Assembly (NCBI GenBank): GCA_021613535.1
Contig: CP075495.1
Location: 10,106,001 to 10,170,000, forward strand
From: Adineta vaga
Lineage: Eukaryota > Rotifera
Direction: 5' to 3'
Length of the DNA: 64,000 nt
Shown here: positions 34,031 through 46,987 of the stretch, piece after piece
How the letters are laid out: the number at the start of each line of letters is the position of its first letter
How positions within the stretch are numbered: position 1 is the first letter of the stretch
Notes under the pieces: generated by a model
Told to the model about the DNA's origin: nothing
What the model saw: the letters and a program-made list of their open reading frames with translations, nothing else
Databases searched by the model: none
Program-made: the position numbers and the translations under genes

Positions 34031-36960
34031 ATGTTGAAATCAGAAGTCACTCGCGTTTCTGGTCAACCAGTTTCTTCGCGTCGTCGTTCACCATCCGACT
34101 CTCCTCGTAATGATAACTTATCGAAGCGATCTCGTCGAACACCAACTCCATCGTCAGAATCACAATCCGGTACTGACGATGATAATGATGGCAAAGATGA
34201 TCAACGACAAAATAGAAAGGATGACGAAGATGGTGAAATAAAATCAAAACCATCTGCTAAAACAACTACAACATCTGCTGTACCTCCACGTACTGGAGGT
34301 CTTTACATGCCACCAGCTAAACTTCGTTTATTACAGGTAAGATCATGTAAAATTATCAAACAAAATTATCTTAAACTCTTTCTCTTCTCTTTCAGGCTTC
34401 ATTAACTGATAAATCATCACAACAATATCAACGATTGGCATGGGAAGCACTGAAGAAAACAATCAATGGTCGAGTTAACAAAGTCAATACAGCCAATTTA
34501 CCGTTGATTATTCGTGAACTATTCAAAGATAATATCGTACGTGGTCGTGGTCTTCTTGCACGCGGTATTATTCAAGCACAAATTGCCTCACCATTCTATA
34601 CACATGTTTATGCGGCATTGGTTTCAGTAATAAATACCAAATTTCCACAAATCGGTGATTTAATTGTCAAACGTCTCATTTCAACTTTTCGTCGAACATA
34701 TCAACGAAATGATAAAAGCAATTGTTTAGCAGCAACACGGTTCATCGCTCATCTTGTTAATCAAAATGTCGTATGTATTCTTCTACAAGAAATGAATCTT
34801 TTTCAAACGATTGTTACTTATTATTGTTCCTTTCTATCTGCCTATTCTAGTTACATGAAATAGTGGCACTACAAATACTTGTTCTTTTACTTGAAAATTA
34901 TTCTGATGATAGTGTTGAATTGGCCATTGGTCTTATAAAGGAATGCGGTCAAAAACTATTGCAAGTCTGTCCACGAGGATTGGATTCAGTTTTCTCAACA
35001 TTACGAAATCTACTTCATGAATCATCATTAGAAAAACGAACACAATATATGATCGAAGTTTTGTTTGCTGTTCGAAAAGATCAATTCAAAGAAAATCCAG
35101 CAATTCAACCTGGTCTTGATCTGGTCGATGAAAACGAACAATACACACATATGTTATCATTGGATGATCCATGTGAACAGGAACAGGCACTCGGTAAATA
35201 TCATGAATAATTTTGAATTGATGTTAAAATGAATTATCTTTTGTGTATTTAGATGTATTCAAATACGATGATCAGTATGAAGAAAACGAAGAAAAATACA
35301 AAGAAATTCGAAAAACGATTCTGGACGAAGAAAGTGACGATGAATCTGGTTCGGGTTCGTCGAGTGATGATGATGATGAAGATGATAAAAAAGATGATGC
35401 TGACGAAGAAGAACAAGTTAATGAAGTTGAAAGTAAGCATAATTTTGTTGAATTTCTCGTTGTTTATCTATTTGATCTGACATGTATCGTTTTAGAAGGA
35501 AAACAAACAATCATCGATGAAACAGAAACTAATTTGGTTACTCTTCGTCGTACAATTTATTTAACTATTCAGTCAAGTATTGGTGCTGAAGAATGTGCAC
35601 ATAAATTGTTGAAAATGAATTTACGACCCGGTCAAGAAGTATGCTTGTTTTGTTTCGTTGTGAATAATTTCTCTAGTGATCGTTTGTTAAGATGGAACTA
35701 TGTCAAATGATTCTTGATAGTTGTGCACAACAACGAACATATGAACGTTTCTTTGGTTTACTTGGTCAACGATTTTGTTTGTTGAAGAAAGAATATATTG
35801 AATGTTTTGAGAAAGTATTCCAAGATCAATATGAAATTGTTCATCGATTGGAAAATGTTAAATTAAGAAATGTTGCCAAATTCTTTGCACATTTATTGGT
35901 GACTGATGCAATTTCATGGGGTGTATGTAGTCATTTTTTGTTTTGTTTCCTATTTTAAATTCTTGTTGTTCTTGTAGGTACTTCGTTGTATTCGTTTGAC
36001 TGAAGAAGATACGACATCGTCATCGCGTGTCTATATCAAGAACTTATTTTTGGAATTAGCCGAATATCTTGGTCTCACTAAACTCAACAATCGTTTAACA
36101 GATCCGTAAGACATCGTTAAGGATAATTTCGTGAATTGATTTTTCTTCTATTTTAGTACACTGACAGAATATTTTGAAGGTATTTTTCCTCGTGATAATC
36201 CAAAAAATACGCGATTTTCTATCAACTTCTTCACATCAATTGGTCTCGGTGGTCTAACGTAAGTTGATATCATTATTCTTCTTCAATCTTATGGTTTGGA
36301 TTCTGTTTTCATCTAGAGATGAATTACGAGAATTCTTACAAACAAATCCAACACCAGCACCAGCACCACTTCCACCGCCAGTTGCAATTAAAAGAGAAGT
36401 AAAAGATGAAGATGAAGATTACAAAGATAGTGCTCGTATTCAAGCTCGTCTCCGTGAACTTCAAGTGGAAAAAAAGAAATCGAAAAAAGGAAAAGACAAT
36501 AAACGCAAGAAGAACAACAAAAATCGTACGTAAAAGATATAAGGTTGAAAAATCAGTGATATTTGTTGCACCATATAGTTTTTCGCATACAATACAGTTA
36601 GAGATGATCTCAAACAAAAATCTGGACCATTTTTAAAATTTCATTTCAAATATATTTTTAGGCTCATCATCATCATCGTCATCGTCTTCTTCGTCAACAT
36701 CTGGATCATCATCATCATCATCATCTTCTTCTTCTTCTTCTTCTCCAGCGCCGCCTCCACCACGACCACCACCATCGTCATCATCGTCATCCCGTCGTGA
36801 ACGAGATGAACGCCATCGTCGACCAAAAAGTACAAAAGAAGATCGTCGTGAGCGTGATCATCGATCACCTAGTCCCGATCGGCGAAAAGAAAATCGTCAT
36901 CGTGATAAACGATCTCGATCTCCAGATCGTCGTCAGCAACAGAAATCATCGAAACGTTAA
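34031..36960 (+). CDS. CWC22: Pre-mRNA-splicing factor CWC22
   Basis: Ten exons: 34031..34336, 34396..34770, 34851..35193, 35253..35432, 35496..35638, 35692..35922, 35978..36105, 36157..36258, 36317..36525, 36662..36960; 2316 nt, 771 aa. An acidic/Ser-rich N-terminus leads to [14 protein letters not shown] and the MIF4G domain ([20 protein letters not shown].., [14 protein letters not shown]). An acidic linker ([17 protein letters not shown]) follows. The MA3 domain has [23 protein letters not shown] and [22 protein letters not shown]. The very conserved [25 protein letters not shown] follows. The tail is SR/RS-rich. CWC22 is a spliceosome component that binds eIF4A3 and directs exon-junction-complex loading. 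The start is the first ATG in the frame (MLKSEV). All introns are about 50-80 bp, except 136 bp before the last exon. Confidence 0.95.
36662..36800 (+). repeat. TCA/TCT-rich microsatellite coding poly-Ser and Pro in CWC22
   Basis: Imperfect (TCA)n/(TCT)n tract inside the last CWC22 exon, encoding a Ser-rich stretch then a Pro-rich one. In-frame triplet variation would only alter length. Confidence 0.8.
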
Positions 36961-37283
36961 GGATTTCTGTTTTTTTTGTTTTTTTCATTTATTGTGTATT
37001 CGTATTTCTTTTTCTGTCGTACAGTGTTTGTCTCATTAAGGAAAAATTAAATATATAAGAACAAAGAAATAATCTTTCTTTTTAATTTTGATCTTCCTCC
37101 GTAGCGACATACGAGAGTGGCGTAGTATTCAGTTAGTCATGTGCTGTCATACTTCAATGCCCATAGGTATTTGCAGTGAAAATGTAAATGATACAATACA
37201 AAATATAAGACGATATGGCAGATATTTATCGTAATTGAATGAATTGATTTGAAAATTTTTGTTCTTTGTTCTAGATAAAAGAG
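36961..37283. other. Intergenic between CWC22 and the protease gene
   Basis: 322 bp in tandem orientation. It holds the CWC22 3' end and the protease promoter. The bases just before 37284 (TTTGTTCTAGATAAAAGAG) look like an acceptor for a 5' untranslated exon. Confidence 0.45.
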
Positions 37284-39614
37284 ATGTGTAAATTATATGT
37301 ATTGATCACGATAGGTAAATCGTTTAAATAACTTTTATCGAAATATCAGTAAGCATTTTATCTATTTATTGATTCAGTTTTGTCAGTGATTATTACAATC
37401 AATGGAAAATCATTGTTACAAAACAATTTTCCATCACGATATCATGTTAGTGGTGTTATTCAACTACCTTATGCAGAAATAAGTGAACCATTTGAATCAT
37501 GGATAGATGTGTCATTAGGTTTTTCTCGTATTGATTATTATGGTGGTTCGTGTTTTTCTTAATTGTTTTCAATTGCCATGTGACTCGCTATTTATTTCTA
37601 GGTGCAGCAAAAACCCTTCAACGAAAAGGTCAAAATAATGAAGATTTCGGTGCTAATTACAAGATTGTTCCTATATCCAGTAATTGAAAAGTTCGTCAAT
37701 GAATCTTTTATTTTCATAGTTTTACTCTAGCTGAAGAAGTTCTCAATAAAATCACTTGTTTTCAATCAAATGGTTCAAAAGAAGCATTAGCTGATATTCA
37801 ACATACTATTCCTGATATCAATTCATTTGAAGTTGATTTTTATCTATTGATTTGTTGTATTGACATAGTTTTTTTAATATTCCATTTTAGGATCTAGGTC
37901 CTTCGGAATGGCGTGGAATTAAATGTCAAATGTATCAAAGTATCGATCAAGAAGGAGATAAACGATCGACATATACCTATTATATTAATGCAGAAACGAA
38001 ACATCCAGTTCATTATGAAATGTTTGGTTATGATACATTGATTGGTTCACATTTTGATAAATATACAATTGATTATTATAATTATGATGAAGAACCTATT
38101 GATGAAAATCTCTTCCATATTGCAGATGGTAATTCAATATGAATACATTCTCTTTTCTAAATCATTGTTTCATTTATTTATTCATAGAAATGAAATGTAT
38201 ACCATTTCCAGATTCTGATAATGAACATACATCACCACGTGTTTTATTCAATCCAATGAGTGAATATATCAATCGTCATGGTGAAGATGATCTTGAATCA
38301 TCATTTGAAAAATTTAAAACTAAACATGGACATAAATATAGAGATGAACATGAACATCGTCATCGTTTGAAAACCTTTCGACATAATAATCGCTATGTAA
38401 ATACAAAAAATCGAGCTGGACTTCCATATAAAATGAAATTAAATAAATTTGCTGATCGATCTGTACGTATAAGATTTGATTAAAATGAATTTTCTTTTCT
38501 ATTCATAAGTGATTTTTGTATATAAGGATGAAGAATTACGTGTACTTCGTGGTCGTCGATATACCAAAGGTTATAATGGTGGTCTTCCATTTCCTATTGA
38601 AGAATTGACAAGTAGTAATGAAGCTATACCGGAATCGATTGATTGGCGTATTATCGGAGCAGTAACACCAGTTAAAGATCAAGGTATTTGTGGCTCATGT
38701 TGGACTTTTGGTACTACAGGTGTTATTGAAGGTGCTTATTTTGTGAAGGTAAAAGAAAAAGAAGAATGAGTTCATTTCATGTTTTGATTGTTTTTTTTTT
38801 CTTGCAATGAATAGCATGGTTCATCCATTCGTTTATCAGAACAAGGTTTAAACATTTTACATATGGATTTATATAGAAATAAAAACAATATTTTTCCCTA
38901 TATCATTAAATAGATTTAGTTGATTGTTCATGGGGCTTTGGAAATAATGGTTGTGATGGTGGTGAAGATTTTCGTGCTTTTCAATATATTATGAAACATG
39001 ATGGTATTGCTTATGAAGATACATATGGGCCATATTTACAAGAAGATAGTTTCTGTCATCATGATACAGCAACGAAAGGTGCAAGAATTCTCGGTTATGT
39101 GAATGTTACAGAAGGCAATGAAGAAGCTTTGAAAATTGCAATCGTTAAGAAAGGTCCAGTTTCTGTTGGTATGTATAAAAATAAATTCGATTTCATCTAC
39201 GGATTCAAGTTTTTTTCTTACCAAATAGGTATTGATGCTGCTCATAAAAGTTTTGTTTTTTATGCAAGTGGAGGTATGATTTTAATAAAATTTTATTTTC
39301 CTTTTCATTTTCTCTTTTGTTTCTTCTTTCTAGTGTACTATGAACCTGATTGCGGTATGAATATTTTTGTTATATCACCATTGATTTAGTAATTTGAAAA
39401 AAAAACGATTTATGTTGCTTTTTTAGGTAATAAACCTGAAAATTTAGATCATGCCGTATTAGCTGTAGGTTATGGAACATTAAATGGTCAAGATTATTGG
39501 TTAGTGAAGAATTCATGGTCAACTTATTGGGGTAACGATGGTTATGTATTGATGTCACGAAAGAATAACAATTGTGGTGTAGCAACAGCAGCTACATATG
39601 TTATTGTTGCATAA
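37284..39614 (+). CDS. 26/29-kDa-type papain-family cysteine protease
   Basis: Twelve exons: 37284..37314, 37378..37545, 37602..37679, 37731..37831, 37891..38128, 38188..38462, 38527..38748, 38815..38845, 38914..39168, 39229..39273, 39334..39354, 39427..39614; 1653 nt, 550 aa. A signal peptide ([20 protein letters not shown]) is split by intron 1. The ~230-residue N-terminal domain ([28 protein letters not shown]) matches the 26-kDa part of insect 26/29-kDa proteinase. A propeptide with an I29-like helix follows. The C1A domain then has [14 protein letters not shown] (oxyanion Gln, catalytic Cys), [11 protein letters not shown] (His) and [10 protein letters not shown] (Asn). All catalytic residues are present, so an active lysosomal or secreted digestive protease is expected. 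Confidence 0.92.
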
Positions 39615-39741
39615 AATGCATCTTCATATAGTCTTTGTCTATCTTTTCTAAAGATCTGCGTTTTTTCTTCTTTTCTGATGATTTTTATTCAAGCCTCATA
39701 AAGTAAAACAAAATATGAAAACAATTTTGAGTACATTTTTT

Positions 39742-41075
39742 TCAACAAACTGTAAATGGCCGTCTCCATCCATGTCCAGTAACTTGATAAATACCTCGAC
39801 AATATAAATACAATTGCTTAAATTGATTGGTCAAATTTCGACGTCGACTAGCCCATTCACTAAAACCACTTCGTGCCATAATTAATACATCACATTCTCC
39901 CAGAACATAAAAATCTGAAATAGCTTTTAGAAAACCTTGACACTGTTTTTGGGATGAAGAAGATGATGATGAACGATCAATATGCATAATAGGACCAGGA
40001 ATAGATATTGTTTGATTATTATCATATCGATTTAAAATATATTTATTTATTTCCAATGAATCACTCGTTATGAAAAGTAATGATTGTGCATTGATAGTAA
40101 GATTTGTTTCTATAAAATCGAGAATATCTTTTACCATTGTATCACGATAAGAACGTACTTCATCATTTATCATCGTTGGATTTTTTCCCATACGAATATG
40201 TAAACACATTAAGCGTTTTTGTAATCGATTACTATATTCTAAATTTAATAATAATTGATCAACTAAAGTTGTGACAGAATGTGTTGGTCGAAAAAGTATT
40301 TCATAAAGAAGTGGAAATAGACGAGCTTGTGTTGATTCTTCGGATGAAAAATTTAATAATTGAACAATATGTTGAATTTGTTTATTTGCTAGAGCAGGTC
40401 GAATATAATCACTATTTGTTGTTATATAAATATCATCATAGATGGACCAATCTTGAACAAAGTTTGATGCAGATATTCTTTCATAGATAACTCCTGCTAA
40501 TTGATTACTTTGTAGAGTTTTGATATAAAATTGACTCCGATTTGATCTATTGAAGTAGATTAATAATGAAATAAAGTTTGATTTCAAATGAAAATCTTAC
40601 TTCAATTCAACTGGTCGCCAATCATAAAGATTTGGTTGTAAAAATGTTGTTAAATTACATGGAAAAGGCATATCAATATAAAATCGTCGTCGACTAAGTA
40701 TGGCTAATAGATATGCAGATGTAATACCACGTAGTCGATCACCCCCTAAAAATCCTATAAAGTTAATGAACTAAATTAAAGATAAATATCATCTCGAATC
40801 TATTTACATCCACCGCATGATGCTCGACATCGATAGGTAATGGATGGTGTTTTATCTGAAGATGATCGTTCAAGTAACATGGAAAAATTTACATGATGGA
40901 AATGTTGTCGAAGTAAATGAAGACGTTCATCTATTCTATCGGATAAGATCTTTAATGGTACGAAAGTTGAGTTTGTTCTGCTTGAACAAAGACGAGATGT
41001 AAAAACAATGAATCCTGTAATGAAACATAGTATTAGGATGAATCGATACGAACGAAGATATCGCATTGTACGCAT
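39742..41075 (-). CDS. Fucosyltransferase-like type II membrane protein
   Basis: Three exons: 41075..40808, 40745..40601, 40546..39742; 1218 nt, 405 aa. A signal anchor (YRFILILCFITGFIVFT) is followed by a lumenal stem. The catalytic-type domain starts at SCGGWGDRLRGITSAYLLAILSRR, rebuilt only when exons 1 and 2 are joined, then FYIDMPFPCNLTTFLQPNLYDW. Later come CLHIRMGKNP, a TSDS motif and ARSGFSEWAS..RR. This order (GGxGDRLRG; HxRxG; SD; S.WA..R) resembles the GT-B fucosyltransferase / O-fucosyltransferase superfamily that uses GDP-fucose in the Golgi. Acceptor is unknown. Several N-glycosylation sites fit lumenal exposure. Convergent with the protease gene, with 127 bp between stops. An alternative start three codons in (MRYLRS) is possible. 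Confidence 0.75.
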
Positions 41076-43936
41076 TGATATTAATGTTCTATATGTTAAT
41101 GTATGATTTGTTTATCCTATTATTGTTATCAAAAGGTTATCCGTTAACTGCGAAGATCAGCCAGATGGTATTTTAATAGTAAATGGAAAAAAAGAATAAT
41201 AACCATCTAACGAAGATCATAACTTCGTTTATACGAATGTATTACTCCTGTATTTCTGATATCAAATCTCTATGTGTTTTTGAAATAGTCTATATCCATT
41301 TTGTCAACACATATAATGCAAACGTATTTGCATATTGATTTACTGTATGCAAAATATTAGTGATCCTATTGACATAGCTTTGAAATCTGCCTGTCTTTTT
41401 TTCGATATGATGGTTTTCATAACTGAAATATGATATTTATTTTTCAAACATAGCACATTGTACATGAAAATTTCCAAATGAATAGTTTTGAGCGTGGAAA
41501 GAGAAATCATTTTTCTTAACAACGAATGGTATCAGAAAAGCAAATATAAGTGTCAAATTCTGTTGTGATATTCATCATTGGTCAACGATAATGTATTCAT
41601 TTGTGTCGAAACAATGCTCAATAGAATATATACGTATATTACATTGTTCGTTTCTTAAAAGTTTTTATTGGTAAATATTAGTCTAATAAAATAAAACTGA
41701 CATATTTCTCGTTTATGAGTTAATGTCAAATTTTATTTTGATAAAAGATTATATAGAATACCACGCACAAACAAATCTATTCAAAACTGCTGAGAACGAG
41801 ATCTATTATTATGAAGAACTATCTTCAATCCCAATAACTAATTAACGTCAAATTATCAAGGAAAGAAAAAAACATTTCAAGCTCCCGAGATCAACTCTGA
41901 CATGCAATGGAAAAACACCACGACCGCTAGAAGTTTCTGTTTTTCTCTCGTAAAATTTTAAAAAGAATACGCCTCAGAAAAGTTCGACATAATGTATATT
42001 AACTTCTAGACAAGCCCATAGAATAATTATGAAGACGTACTTCAAGTCCTGCATAATTAAATTACCAGATGTCTCGAATATCCATGATATGAAGAAGTTT
42101 CTTTTACAAGGAAATTTATACGAATGATATTGTCAATAGCAATTAAAATTTGTCGACAATAATTCCATTATTTAGTTATCTAATAGACTTCTTTAGATTC
42201 AATAAATATTAACATGAAAATGAAAAATGACAAATGCATATTCAGACATGTTTTTGGGTGAGATTATTTTTCTAAAAATAATATAACCTAGATGCCATCT
42301 GTCAATATTACGAACTGTTAAATTGAAGATGAAAAAGAAGAGCATCTAAATATGTGACGCAGTCGTCAATCATTATTTATCACGCTATGAAAAAAGTACA
42401 TTATATTCTTAAATAGATAAACGAACATCACAAAAAACTGTTTAAACAATATTTTGAATATACACGATATTTTTACATTCATTTAAGATATTGCATTCAT
42501 ATGTTATTAATAATAAATTGAATAATTATGTATTGAAATAACTGATATCTTTTAAAGTACTTTGTACTTATTGAATAATAAAGTTGAATCTTAGACTTGA
42601 AAAAAAAGGATTTTTTTAGCTTATTTTATTCTGCCTCTAATAATGAGTCTATTCCAGATATTGATTAAATTTCTTATGTATTTTTTATATGGATTGTGGC
42701 GTAGAAGACTGTGCATTTCTAATATTTCCACAAGACTAATTCTATTAGTTTGACGTAAAAAGAAATCTTTACTTCTTCTTTTTCATTCATTTGAATATTC
42801 ATGTGATATCTCGTCATAAAAATATCCAATGACCGAGTTGATTTTCTTGGTACATTTGTTATTTATCATATCGATAATTTTTCTTACTTCATATTCCAAT
42901 ATCGTTGTAGAAGTAGAATAGTTGTGATAGAATTGTAATCTAATTAATTCTTAGTAAATACGGATAGAAATGAAAGAAGTTAATCTCATTGAGCTAATCG
43001 AAAACTATTTCCTCATTTAAATAACGGGACTATGATGTTAAAAAAACAAATCATGCTTAACATGCAAACGATGAAGACATATGAGATAGAAAATGATGGT
43101 AATAAAATATTGTATAATTAGTTAATACCAACTTGTAGAGATGTAGGATGAACGAAAAAAAAAAATAAGGAAACAAGGCCTTGAATTTCATATTCCTTTA
43201 TAGATTGATTAGTAAAACTCATATGTGAACTATTTATATACACATATATTTGATCATTTAAAACTATTCAAGATACAGACATTTATCTGATACGGGAAAA
43301 GAGAAGTTAAACTCAAGAGAATTTGGCATTATTTTACAATGTAGAGGAACAGCACAAATCAATTAGGAAATGTCATCTCTGCTTCCTTTTCCAGATATAC
43401 ATTTATCATTATATGAAAGCTTTTCAATACATTCAAACAATTGTTCCTAGACAAGGTTACTATAACATCAAATGTTTATTTATAATCATTATTCATGAAA
43501 TAAAATTATTCATAGCTATAGCATAAGTAATTGAACTTCATTTCTATTCAATATAAAATATTAACGAACCGACTAGAATCATTATGACCTTCTTCAAACT
43601 ATAATCATATGAATATATTATATCAAGTTATCTATCTGATTAGTTTTTTTCCTCGCTGCTGCTGCTGATAATAATATTAGTCTTTCTGAGAAATGCGGAA
43701 TAAAATGTTCTTTTAATTCTTAGCTAAAAACATCTGCATAGTGCAGAAACATTTTATTCAAGTCATAAACCATATTAGTAAGTACAAAATCTACAGAAAA
43801 AAGCAATTAAAACTTTCTTTAAATAAGGCTTATGAAAATATTATCGTTGTAGTTAGATTCACATCAATGAATAAAATGACATGATAAAGATGAGTTTGAA
43901 TGTTTTTTTTATCAATGGGATACGCAAAATCATCAT
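41076..43936. other. Large AT-rich intergenic region
   Basis: About 2.9 kb. No family signature in any frame; the frames at 41340-41522 (-) and 43323-43526 (+) look random. It holds the 5' side of the fucosyltransferase-like gene and the 3' side of the GPCR gene. Confidence 0.5.
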
Positions 43937-45263
43937 TCAAGTTTGTTTGATGACTTGTTGAATTGGATAAGATTTCACATATGGTGAAAGAGGACATGTT
44001 CGTTGCTTTGTTTGATAAACAGCTTGATAAATATTCTGTGTCACATTCTCTGTTGGTGATGAACGACGATCCGGTTGCGAACAATGTCGTTGAAAGAATT
44101 TTTGTACATGTCTTAGATAATGTTTTCCAATACGTTTTAATTCTCGTCGAAATTGTCTTCCACTTAAACAATAAACATAGAAATTTAATGAACTAGTTGC
44201 AAGAATAATAACACTTATCCAATGTGTTAAAACAAAATCAAGTGTTGAGAAGAAAACAAGCGATGTAATACAGGACGAAAGAAAAAATAACAAGGAATGT
44301 AATATTAAAACGATATTCATCCATGACATTTTTCCAAATGGTACATTTGTCATTGTTTGTGGTGATCCTTTTAGAGAATATTGTCGTTGATATTGTTGAT
44401 GTCGATCATTTAAATGTATTGGTATTGAACCGGGTAGTTTTATCGTAGAACCAGTTCCGATTGAAACAGATAATTGATTTGTATGATTATGTTTTTGTTG
44501 TTGTTGTCGACGTCGTCGTTTAACATGTGCTGTAGTACATAAAATACAAGTTATAATTCCAATATTAAATATACCAACTAATAACGATGGAATAACTTCT
44601 GAAAATAAACAACGAATTGTATGATAATTAGGTCCAAACGATAGATCATCGAAATATTTTTGCCAATTTGATGAAACATGTTGTGCATTGTAAGTGCATT
44701 GAATAGTTCCATGAGTTTCATTGGAACTAAAAGGATAGGAAAGGAAAATGAACAATGAAGAAATCTAGAATAAATTCTTTATACTTTGTTAAATTTGGTG
44801 AAAACAAGAGCACAGTTGGACCGGTAACGATACTAACCATAATTATTATGATAATAACCATCCAAAGAAATTTATATTTTTTTAATAAATGAAAATTTAC
44901 ATGTCGATCAATTAAATTTAAACGTGACGTTACATAAATAAATCGTTCAATAACCCAAAAAACTGTTATCCATGCTGCAATAACACGAAATGACGAAGAT
45001 AAACGAAAGATTTTACAGGATAACCAATGAGTACTAACAATATTTTCGGATAACCATCGTCGTGTTGTCGAATGAAGTAATAATGAATAACGTATAATGA
45101 ACAAAAGATTAATAGAAAAAGATGTCAATGATAAAATAGCATATGTTGAACAACAACGAAAACGTCGAGAAGAAAAAACAACCAGACCAAGAAGATTTCC
45201 AATAAAACCAAGAATGAATAAGATGACGCAGATTGAATCTGTTGTTATAATAACAAGAGCCAT
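43937..45263 (-). CDS. Rhodopsin-class GPCR (peptide-receptor type)
   Basis: Exon 1 45263..44785 and exon 2 44726..43937, 58-bp intron, 422 aa. Seven hydrophobic segments are visible. TM1 has GFIGNLLGLVVF (GN of TM1). TM3 ends in ERF (WVIERFIYVTSR) in place of DRY. Extracellular loop 2 carries Cys and N-glycosylation sites. Intracellular loop 3 is long and rich in Arg/Gln/Ser (KRRRRQQQQKHNH..). TM7 ends in SLNFYVYCLSGRQFR, matching NPxxY-x(5,6)-F. The layout resembles FMRFamide/neuropeptide receptors that couple to G proteins; the ligand cannot be read. The 80-residue C-terminal tail is Ser/Thr/Arg-rich. Confidence 0.82.
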
Positions 45264-46588
45264 TTACTGTTAATAAAAAGATCGAACTATTATATTAGAA
45301 AATAAGTTTTCAGTTGACATGAAGACTGAATAGAAAAGATAGCAAGATGTATAGAAGAAAAACGAAGAAGAAGAAGAAGAGAGATAGGAATGCAGAAACA
45401 TAGAAAATACTATTCTCACGATACCGGAAAAAACAACGACAAATGCAGAAAAGAAGATTTTTGTTCTTTATTCTTATCATCTTCTATACATTTGAACGAC
45501 ACACTATTCAAATGGAAGATAATAATAAGGTTATATTCGAAATCAAGGGAATCAAATACAAATAACATCCTAGAATACAATCCTTGGCAATTTATTGGTA
45601 AAAAGTCGCGTCCAATTTCTTCATTAGATCGAATTACTATTGAAGACATAAAAGGAAGAAGATATTAAAAGCTAACTTATAGATATTTCTTAATTTATTC
45701 TTATTTGAGAATTTACAGAATATTCTATAAATGGATGAAAATAATAGATTCGATAAACACAAACTATCTGAGCTAAAATTAGATTCTTTTTCACAAATCA
45801 GTACACAAATACAAAAAACAAATGTTTTAAGAAAGAGTGAAACTTTTATATCTCCTCCGGATGCTTATGAGTGCATACATTTTTTCGATCTTTTGTTTTG
45901 GAATGAGACTACGCGCCTACATTTCCAAGCATTTTGAGACTTTTTTTGAAATCTTAATAAAAGTTAGTGAGAAAAAAAGAAGTTGACATTTCCGTAAGAC
46001 AAATGACGTGCTACTCATTCTTTACATGTGCGTGTATGTCGAAAATGATTGTACTCAGTGACAAGTATATATTATTGAAATTAATCTTATGAAAATTGTT
46101 AATAAGAAAAAAAGTTTATCAAATAAGAGCATATTAGACAGTAAACGTACGCTGAAAATCGACGAGAAAAGTCATATTAATAAGAATTTTTACGATCGAG
46201 AGCGACAAAGTAAACATAATCCTATTAAATAAATGTAATCCGTTATTTTTTTCAAAACCGATGAATGAATCTTTTCAATGCTCCCAATCATTTTACTTCC
46301 AGTGTTAATGTTTTGTTGAATTGATTCGATTATAGATGATTAAAATATTAACAAAAATTATTTTGATTTTTCGAATCTAATAAATCGTGATCATTTCTTT
46401 CTTTTTTCTTTTATTATTAAAATGTGAAATAATATCTGTCAAATATTCTGTAAATCTGTCTCTGATGAAGTAAATGATATTCAATATCTCATACATAACA
46501 ACATAACCAGTTTGCATTTTCGTAAAACATTGATTATCTATGAACTATTCTTGAATCCTGCACTCAAGATATCAATCTACCAAAATTC
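45264..46588. other. Intergenic, AT-rich
   Basis: Divergent spacer between the GPCR and the small membrane-protein gene. A GAA/AAG-rich stretch lies near 45360-45385. Frames at 45390-45937 are open but without recognisable features. Confidence 0.45.
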
Positions 46589-46987
46589 ATGATTAAACAA
46601 AATCGACCATTGTTAATTATCTGTCTTTTTATTTTAACTTTGCTTATCTTGATAAGTTTACATTACAAAAAACTATTCGATATAAAACAGCAAATGTTTC
46701 TAGTTACAATTGTGGATTATCGTTGGAATTTATTAGCAAATATTTCTGTTCAGTTTTATTCAAGTGAACAATATTATCAAGAATCTTATACGAATAAATA
46801 TGGACAAGTAAAATTCTATGTAAATGCTGCTATTTGTAATAGGAAATATATTCAAATATCAGTTGGTGATATTACAGAATACATTTTATCAACAGATCAT
46901 GAAATTACTATAAGAATTCATACGATTAATCAAGATACTGGTGAGATGTATGATCAAGAATTACGTAATGAATATGAAATACAATAA
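46589..46987 (+). CDS. Small membrane-anchored protein with a beta-rich ectodomain
   Basis: 132 aa, single exon, not recognised as a named family. A signal anchor (LLIICLFILTLLILISL, residues 8-24) is followed by about 100 residues with alternating polar/hydrophobic strands. Segments such as FLVTIVDYRWNLLANISVQFYSS and YTNKYGQVKFYVN recall the pattern of transthyretin/CNA-B-like sandwich domains (V.D..G..L.N..V.. then T..G...F.V). The call as a gene rests on this regular pattern, a codon use like its neighbours and a good start. It could be a lineage-specific protein of unknown role. Confidence 0.5.
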   Translation: MIKQNRPLLIICLFILTLLILISLHYKKLFDIKQQMFLVTIVDYRWNLLANISVQFYSSEQYYQESYTNKYGQVKFYVNAAICNRKYIQISVGDITEYILSTDHEITIRIHTINQDTGEMYDQELRNEYEIQ

